From Vulcanimicrobiota bacterium (GTDB taxonomy: Bacteria > Vulcanimicrobiota > Vulcanimicrobiia > Vulcanimicrobiales > Vulcanimicrobiaceae), in NCBI GenBank assembly GCA_014304965.1, contig JACRTZ010000017.1, positions 1 to 11,350 on the forward strand: a DNA stretch of 11,350 nt, written 5' to 3'. A model generated the notes under the pieces. The model did no database searches and was not told the origin of the DNA. It saw only the letters and a list, made by a program, of their open reading frames with translations. A program made the position numbers and the translations under genes. Positions 6,111 through 11,350 of this stretch are shown one piece after another (the stretch's first letter is position 1; every line of letters starts with the position of its first letter).

Positions 6111-7319
6111 CTATTTGTAGGCGGCGATTCCGGTTAACGCTTCGCCCAGAATCAGGGTGTGAATCTCGCTCGTGCCTTCGTACGTGAGCACGGACTCGAG
6201 GTTGTTCATGTGGCGGATTATCGGGTACTCGAGCGTGATGCCGCTCGCCCCGAGGATCGTGCGGGCCTCGCGGCAGATTGCAAGCGCCTCGCGCACGCTG
6301 TTGAGTTTTCCAAAACTGACGTGTTGCGGTGTAATCTTGCCGTCGTCTTTCATACGGCCGAGGTGCAGCGCGACGAGCTGGCCCTTCTGCAATTCGAGCA
6401 TCATGTTGACGAGCTTCTCTTGCGTCAACTGAAACGCACCGATCGGCTTGTCGAATTGAATGCGCGTCTTCGCGTATTCGAGGGCGGTTTCGTAACAGGT
6501 GCGGGCCGCGCCGAGTGAGCCCCACACGATGCCGTAACGCGCTTCGCTCAGGCACGCGAGCGGCCCCCGCAGACCGCTGACGTTCGGTAACACGGCGTCG
6601 GCCGGTAAACGCACGTCCTCGAAAACTAATTCCGACGTGACCGAGGCGCGCAGCGAAATCTTGCGCTCGATGTCGTTGGTACGAAAACCCTTTGTGCCGC
6701 GCGGAACGAGGAACCCCCGGACCGCCCCGCTGCGATGCCCGTCTTCGGGATCGGTGCGCGCCCACACGACGGCGACGTCGGCGATGCCGCCGTTCGTAAT
6801 CCAGGCCTTGCCGCCGTTGAGCACGTAATCGCCGCCCGAGCGGCGCGCGGTGGTGCGCATGCCCGCGGGATCCGAGCCGAAATCCCATTCGGTCAAACCG
6901 AAACAGCCGACGGCTTTGCCGCTCGCCATGCGCGGCAGCCACTCGTTCTTCTGTTCCTCGGAGCCGAACGCGTAAATCGCGTACATCGCGAGCGAACCTT
7001 GCACCGAAACGAAACTGCGAATCCCGCTGTCGCCGGCTTCGAGTTCCAAGCAGGCCAGTCCGTACGCAACGGCGCTCGCGCCCGCGCAACCGTAGCCTTC
7101 CAGGTGCATGCCGAATAAGCCAAGGTCGGCGATCTCGGGAATCAATTCGCGCGGAAAACGGCCTTCGTCGAACCAGGTACCGATGTTCGGCTTGATGCGA
7201 TCGTTGACAAACGAACGAACGGTGTCGCGCACGAGCCGCTCGTCGGGCGAAAGCAGCGCGTCGAGATTGAGAAAGTCGAGCGGGTTCGGTGCCGCGACCA
7301 CGCCATTACTCGTTTTCAC
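6111..7319 (-). CDS. gcdH: Glutaryl-CoA dehydrogenase (acyl-CoA dehydrogenase family)
   Basis: The 402-residue flavoprotein matches glutaryl-CoA dehydrogenase along its length. This enzyme oxidises and decarboxylates glutaryl-CoA to crotonyl-CoA in lysine, tryptophan and aromatic degradation. Diagnostic features are GYGCAG (residues 76-81), DSGIRSFVSVQGSL with Arg101 at the place of the glutarate-carboxylate Arg of human GCDH, KAWITNGGIADV, SLRASVTSE, RYGIVWGSLGAA and TYEGTSEIHTLILG with catalytic Glu381. The usual CFGLTEP motif reads CFGLTEWDFGSDP, with Trp for Pro. The GTG start (7317-7319) has AAAGGA 6-7 nt upstream, and its GTGA overlaps the TGA of the preceding ydfG-like gene by 4 nt, so it is translationally coupled. 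It is the last gene of the run and converges with the YqjM-type gene. An electron-transfer flavoprotein is needed but not encoded here. Confidence 0.95.
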   Translation of the reverse strand: MKTSNGVVAAPNPLDFLNLDALLSPDERLVRDTVRSFVNDRIKPNIGTWFDEGRFPRELIPEIADLGLFGMHLEGYGCAGASAVAYGLACLELEAGDSGIRSFVSVQGSLAMYAIYAFGSEEQKNEWLPRMASGKAVGCFGLTEWDFGSDPAGMRTTARRSGGDYVLNGGKAWITNGGIADVAVVWARTDPEDGHRSGAVRGFLVPRGTKGFRTNDIERKISLRASVTSELVFEDVRLPADAVLPNVSGLRGPLACLSEARYGIVWGSLGAARTCYETALEYAKTRIQFDKPIGAFQLTQEKLVNMMLELQKGQLVALHLGRMKDDGKITPQHVSFGKLNSVREALAICREARTILGASGITLEYPIIRHMNNLESVLTYEGTSEIHTLILGEALTGIAAYK

Positions 7320-8092
7320 GCCGATCCTTTCGTTTCGCGCGCGACCGCGAAGGGCGAAAACGCCTGCACGGTCGGCATCATCTGCAGTGCATTGATATTA
7401 ACGTGTGGAGGGCGCGTCGCGACCCAATGAACGGCGTCGGCAATGTCTTCCGGCTGCAGCGGCTGCGTGCCCTCATAGACCTTCGCCGCCTTCGCCTCGT
7501 CGCCGCCGAAGCGGACTTTCGAAAACTCGGTGTTGCCCGACAGACCGGGCGCAACGTCGGTCACGCGCACGCCGGTCCCGAGCAAATCCGCGCGCAGATT
7601 CAAGCCGAACTGGTGAACGAACGCTTTGGTCGCGCCGTAGACGTTGCCGCCGGGATACGGAAACTCGCCCGCGACCGACCCGATGTTGATCAGGTGCCCG
7701 CGCTTGCGTTCGACCATGCCCGGCAAAAGCGCGCGCGTGCAGTGGACGAGCCCGCTGATGTTGGTCGCGATCATCCGATCCCAGTCTTCGAGGCTCGCGC
7801 GGTGCGCGGGTTCGAGACCAAGGGCGAGGCCCGCGTTATTGACGAGCACGTCTACTTGTGCGAAATCTTTGGGGAGTGCGGACAGCAAGCCGTCCACGGC
7901 CACGGGATCGGTAACGTCGAGTGCGTACGGCAGCACGTTCGCGCCTAATTCGTCGCGCAGTGCGTTGAGGTTCTCCAGCCGCCGGCTCGCCGCAATCACG
8001 CGCCAGCCGTCTTTGGCAAACGTGCGGACGATGGCCGCGCCGAAGCCGACGCTCGCGCCCGTGACGAGGATCGTCGAAGGTGTGGACGTCAC
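7316..8092 (-). CDS. ydfG: Short-chain dehydrogenase, YdfG-like NADP-dependent 3-hydroxy acid dehydrogenase
   Basis: The 258-residue protein has the classical SDR fold: cofactor loop TGASVGFG (11-18), NNAGLALGLEPAH with the NNAG motif (85-88), the catalytic tetrad Asn111, Ser139, Tyr152 and Lys156 (GGNVYGATKAFVHQF), and the VNIN segment near the C-terminus. The NAAGLALG/EPAH, LPGMVER and HVNIN stretches are those of E. coli YdfG, which reduces malonic semialdehyde to 3-hydroxypropionate and oxidises serine and allo-threonine with NADP. Arg37/Arg38 after the second strand fit NADP. Relative to E. coli it reads APGLSGNTEF for EPGLVGGTEF and carries a longer C-terminal tail. The GTG start lies 3 nt behind the SRPBCC stop and its own stop overlaps gcdH by 4 nt. 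The substrate in this organism is inference. Confidence 0.9.
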   Translation of the reverse strand: MTSTPSTILVTGASVGFGAAIVRTFAKDGWRVIAASRRLENLNALRDELGANVLPYALDVTDPVAVDGLLSALPKDFAQVDVLVNNAGLALGLEPAHRASLEDWDRMIATNISGLVHCTRALLPGMVERKRGHLINIGSVAGEFPYPGGNVYGATKAFVHQFGLNLRADLLGTGVRVTDVAPGLSGNTEFSKVRFGGDEAKAAKVYEGTQPLQPEDIADAVHWVATRPPHVNINALQMMPTVQAFSPFAVARETKGSA

Positions 8093-8095
8093 GAT

Positions 8096-8542
8096 CTATC
8101 GCTTCAGGACGCGTTCGAGCTTGGCGAACAGCGCGTCCATCGAGCGGGAGTGGGCGTCTTCTAGGCGCCGCCAGAAAAGGCGGCCTTCGGTATCCGACAG
8201 CGTCGCGACGATCCGGTGCGAGAGCTTCGTCTTCTTCTCGTCGGCCGCCAAATAGAAACCGTGCGTCCCGTCCACGCCTTCGTTTTGAAAGCGCCAGACG
8301 ATCCGTTCTTCGGGCACCGCCTCTTCGAGAAGGGCATGCACGCCGCTGTGCCATTCCTCGGTGCGGCCGGGAGTCAGCGGGCCTGGACTGCGCATGAACG
8401 GCTGGGATGCGAACGGCCAAATCGCGTCGCCCGACGTCCCCATCTCGGCGAGGAGTTGATACATCCGGCGGCGCGTTCCGGAAAAGCTGCGTTCGTGGAC
8501 CACCTCGAGCGGAATCGGCATCCCCGCGATGTTCGCGCGCAC
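8096..8542 (-). CDS. SRPBCC-fold (polyketide cyclase/START-like) protein
   Basis: The 148-residue protein has the layout of the SRPBCC superfamily: a short first strand (PIPLEVVHERSF), paired helices (RRRMYQLLAEM), a meander of strands with ARG/GLU-rich turns (EEWHSGVHALLEE, RIVWRFQNEG, THGFYLAADEKKTKLSHRIV) and a long amphipathic C-terminal helix (RLEDAHSRSMDALFAKLERV). Such proteins hold a hydrophobic ligand in a cavity; many have unknown ligands and no catalytic residue can be named here. The GTG at 8542 is 4 nt after the stop of the membrane glycosyltransferase gene and an alternative ATG is at 8521. It ends 3 nt before the ydfG-like gene. Family assignment rests on length and secondary-structure pattern, so confidence is moderate. 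Confidence 0.65.
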   Translation of the reverse strand: MRANIAGMPIPLEVVHERSFSGTRRRMYQLLAEMGTSGDAIWPFASQPFMRSPGPLTPGRTEEWHSGVHALLEEAVPEERIVWRFQNEGVDGTHGFYLAADEKKTKLSHRIVATLSDTEGRLFWRRLEDAHSRSMDALFAKLERVLKR

Positions 8543-8546
8543 CGGC

Positions 8547-9923
8547 CTATTCCATCCGTCGCCGCCGCCAGGCGATGAGGGCCGCGGCGAGCGTGCCCAG
8601 GGCGACGAACATCGCTACGTCGTCCAGTGCAAAGACGGAATCGCCCAGAACCCCGGCGAGCGGCAACGCCAACAGTGTTTCGAGGGCGTAGGTGGCCCCA
8701 ATGAGCGCGTAGGCCGCAGTCCATACGAAGTACCACGGAAACAGTAAGGGCGTGAGGGCGGGGTAGAGCCAGCCGGCGACGTGCGAGAACCGCTGACGGA
8801 AAAGCGCGAGCGCCGTTGCGGCGAGGGCGAGCGCGGCAGCCGCGAGTTTCGCAAGCGTCGTGAGGACGCCCACACCGTGCTCGCGAGAACGCGCGCTGAA
8901 GAGTAGCCCTTCAAGGTATGGTGCGCCCCCGATTAGCCACGATGCGGCCAAGCAGAGCGCGACCGCCGCCGCCGCGTAGGCGAGCCTGCGGCGGGGATTT
9001 CCGGTGAATGCGAACACGACAAGCGCCACCGCCAGGAACGGCAGCTTTACGAGGCCGGCCGCCGCAACCAGGACAATCGCAAGCCACGGAAGCTTCCGCC
9101 GCAGTGCGAGTAGCCCACCCAGCGCGAGCGCCACCGCGAGCAGATCGTTGTGTGCGTTCACGACGAACTGCAGCCACAGCATCGGGTTGAGAAAAATTGC
9201 CCAGCGCACGGCGCGACCGCTTCCGAGCGCCGACGCCAGCGCCCCGGTCGCGACGATCAGCAGCGCCCCGAGCACGCGAAGCGCAAAGATCTTGGTCCAG
9301 AACGTGGGCGCGAGCGCGACGATGGCCGCGTTGAATCCGACCCAGACCGGTCCGTAAATCGTCGGCCGAATCGGGTAGTGCGCGAACACCGTTGCGTATT
9401 GTCCGTGGAAAAAATGGAGCGGACGATCGAACGGGTGCGCGCCGAGCATGCCGATGCCGACGTAACCGAAAACGTCGCCCGATGTGACGACTGGCGACCA
9501 CAACGAAAGGCCGGCGAGCACCGCGGCTGCCGCGCACAGGATGACGCGCACGCCCCGCGTTCGCGCGGGCGATACCGCAGCCGAAACGAGCGCGAAGAGT
9601 GCGACCGTCTGCGCGGCGACGAGCCCTAAGGCCTCGAACGAAAGCCAGCGATGCAACGGCCCGAACGGGTAGGCGTCGTCCACGAAGTGGAACGGAAACG
9701 CCGCAAACCAGCCCGCGCGCGAACCGTCGTGCGACGACTGGTAGTCGAACAGCGCGAGTTGCAGGCCGTACGCACCGACGAGCGTCAGCGCCGCGAAGGC
9801 GGCACCGCGGGTGCTGACGCGCAGCGTGCGAAGACGCGGCCACGCACGCGCGCCCCCGCGATACTGCAACCCCGCCCTTTCCCAAGCGAACGCGAACGCG
9901 GCCGCGAGAAAGAGCGGGCTCAT
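8547..9923 (-). CDS. Multi-pass membrane glycosyltransferase, GT-C superfamily (GT87/MptB-like)
   Basis: The 458-residue integral membrane protein has about 10-12 hydrophobic segments with short loops and no signal peptide cleavage site. Features of polyprenol-phosphate-sugar-dependent GT-C enzymes of the GT87 or alpha-1,6-mannosyltransferase type are visible. These are the loop Asp in VTSGDVFGYVGIGML (Asp150), the periplasmic YPIRPTIYGPVW (183-194), NPMLWLQFVVNAHNDLL (246-262), a later GLVKLPFLAVAL and FPWYFVW near residue 400. By family knowledge it would transfer a mannose- or arabinose-like unit from a lipid carrier to an envelope glycan or glycolipid at the outer face of the membrane. 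Donor and acceptor are not determinable. It starts 27 nt after rpsJ and ends 4 nt before the SRPBCC gene. A different GT-C family (GT39/GT83) is possible. Confidence 0.75.
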   Translation of the reverse strand: MSPLFLAAAFAFAWERAGLQYRGGARAWPRLRTLRVSTRGAAFAALTLVGAYGLQLALFDYQSSHDGSRAGWFAAFPFHFVDDAYPFGPLHRWLSFEALGLVAAQTVALFALVSAAVSPARTRGVRVILCAAAAVLAGLSLWSPVVTSGDVFGYVGIGMLGAHPFDRPLHFFHGQYATVFAHYPIRPTIYGPVWVGFNAAIVALAPTFWTKIFALRVLGALLIVATGALASALGSGRAVRWAIFLNPMLWLQFVVNAHNDLLAVALALGGLLALRRKLPWLAIVLVAAAGLVKLPFLAVALVVFAFTGNPRRRLAYAAAAVALCLAASWLIGGAPYLEGLLFSARSREHGVGVLTTLAKLAAAALALAATALALFRQRFSHVAGWLYPALTPLLFPWYFVWTAAYALIGATYALETLLALPLAGVLGDSVFALDDVAMFVALGTLAAALIAWRRRRME

Positions 9924-9950
9924 GCGCGCATGCGCGAGATCAGAGCGCTG

Positions 9951-10259
9951 CTAGGCTTTGAGTTCGATGTCCACGCCGGCGGGCAAGTCGAGGTGCATCA
10001 ATGCATCCATCGTCTTCGGCGAGGCCTGGAGAATGTCGATCAGCCGCTTATGCGTGCGCATCTCGAAATGCTCGCGGCTCTTCTTATCCACGTGCGGTGA
10101 ACGGTTGACGCAAAACCTGTTGATCTCGGTCGGCAACGGAACGGGCCCGCTGACGAACGCGCCGGTGCGCTTGGCCGTGTCGACGATCCGCTCGGCAGAC
10201 TGGTCGAGAACCTTGTGGTCGTAGGCTTTGAGCCGGATGCGAATCTTCTGTTTGGCCAT
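9951..10259 (-). CDS. rpsJ: 30S ribosomal protein S10
   Basis: The 102-residue protein is a complete S10, which sits in the head of the 30S subunit and also binds NusB in antitermination. Recognisable stretches are QKIRIRLKAYDHKVLD, TGAFVSGPVPLPTE, the conserved loop NRSPHVDKKSREHFEMRTHK and RLIDILQASPKTMDALMHLD. The ATG at 10259 is preceded by AAGGA about 11 nt upstream. It follows tuf on the same strand after a 116-nt gap, the usual str-to-S10 operon junction. The next gene is a membrane glycosyltransferase and not rplC, so the S10 operon appears interrupted here. It ends in TAG. Confidence 0.97.
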   Translation of the reverse strand: MAKQKIRIRLKAYDHKVLDQSAERIVDTAKRTGAFVSGPVPLPTEINRFCVNRSPHVDKKSREHFEMRTHKRLIDILQASPKTMDALMHLDLPAGVDIELKA

Positions 10260-10337
10260 GGTCTAGTTAATCCTTACAGTGAGAGCAATTTCGCCGCAGG
10301 GCGAGGAGGCAAGGCCGACGTGTACGCGGTTAATACA

Positions 10338-10375
10338 TGAGGCCGCAGCCGACGAAGCCATGTGGCGAAAGGGCC

Positions 10376-10378
<3 letters not shown>
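10338..10378 (-). repeat. Inverted repeat TGAGGCC-N27-GGCCTCA at the tuf stop codon
   Basis: A perfect 7-bp inverted repeat (10338-10344 and 10372-10378) includes the tuf stop codon and reaches into the tuf-rpsJ gap. Transcribed from the minus strand it could form a hairpin, but the loop is long (27 nt) and no T-rich tail follows, so it is not a standard terminator. It could be chance or a weak transcript-end structure. Nothing else recognisable lies in the 116-nt gap except the rpsJ ribosome-binding site. Confidence 0.2.

Positions 10379-11350
<972 letters not shown>

Noticed and set aside
6106..6113. Bidirectional terminator between the convergent YqjM-like and gcdH genes
   Set aside because: The two stop codons are 2 nt apart and I see no hairpin with a T-tract at the junction.

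Overview
This is a GC-rich chromosomal window with housekeeping and metabolic genes packed on both strands. Nothing in it points to a phage, an insertion sequence, a CRISPR array or an RNA gene. Short gaps, many GTG starts, an ATP-type PEP carboxykinase and a tuf-rpsJ pair suggest a free-living bacterium. A poorly sampled high-GC lineage such as Eremiobacterota (WPS-2), Chloroflexota or Armatimonadota would fit, but this placement is an impression and not a demonstrated result.

Layout. 1-551 (-): 5' part of a moeA-type molybdenum cofactor gene, running off the left edge. About 608-2251 (+): pckA, divergent from moeA, with the start codons of both genes unclear. 2349-3042 (+): a small antitoxin-toxin module (XRE antitoxin, RelE/ParE-like toxin) behind a perfect inverted repeat that looks like an operator; the toxin frame has no ordinary start codon. 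3053-4007 (-): a small secreted four-cysteine protein followed by a YjbQ-family gene cut by one in-frame TAG. 4094-6108 (+): a 3-hydroxyisobutyrate dehydrogenase-like enzyme and an Old Yellow Enzyme of the YqjM type. 6111-11350 (-): tuf (5' end outside the window), rpsJ, a GT-C membrane glycosyltransferase, an SRPBCC protein, a YdfG-like short-chain dehydrogenase and a glutaryl-CoA dehydrogenase.

How the genes work together. The last four genes of the minus-strand run are spaced 4 nt, 3 nt and -4 nt apart, so they probably form one translationally coupled unit. That unit lies directly behind rpsJ, where many bacteria have rplC, so the S10 operon appears to be broken after its first gene. GcdH (glutaryl-CoA to crotonyl-CoA), the YdfG-like 3-hydroxy-acid dehydrogenase and, on the opposite strand, the HIBADH-like and YqjM-like oxidoreductases all suggest amino acid or organic acid catabolism. 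No single pathway can be assembled from them.

The main oddities are the amber-interrupted yjbQ, the toxin without a start codon next to it, the 8-bp inverted repeat with centres 22 bp apart in front of the antitoxin, and the catabolic and envelope genes behind rpsJ. I found no convincing evidence for a new multi-gene system.
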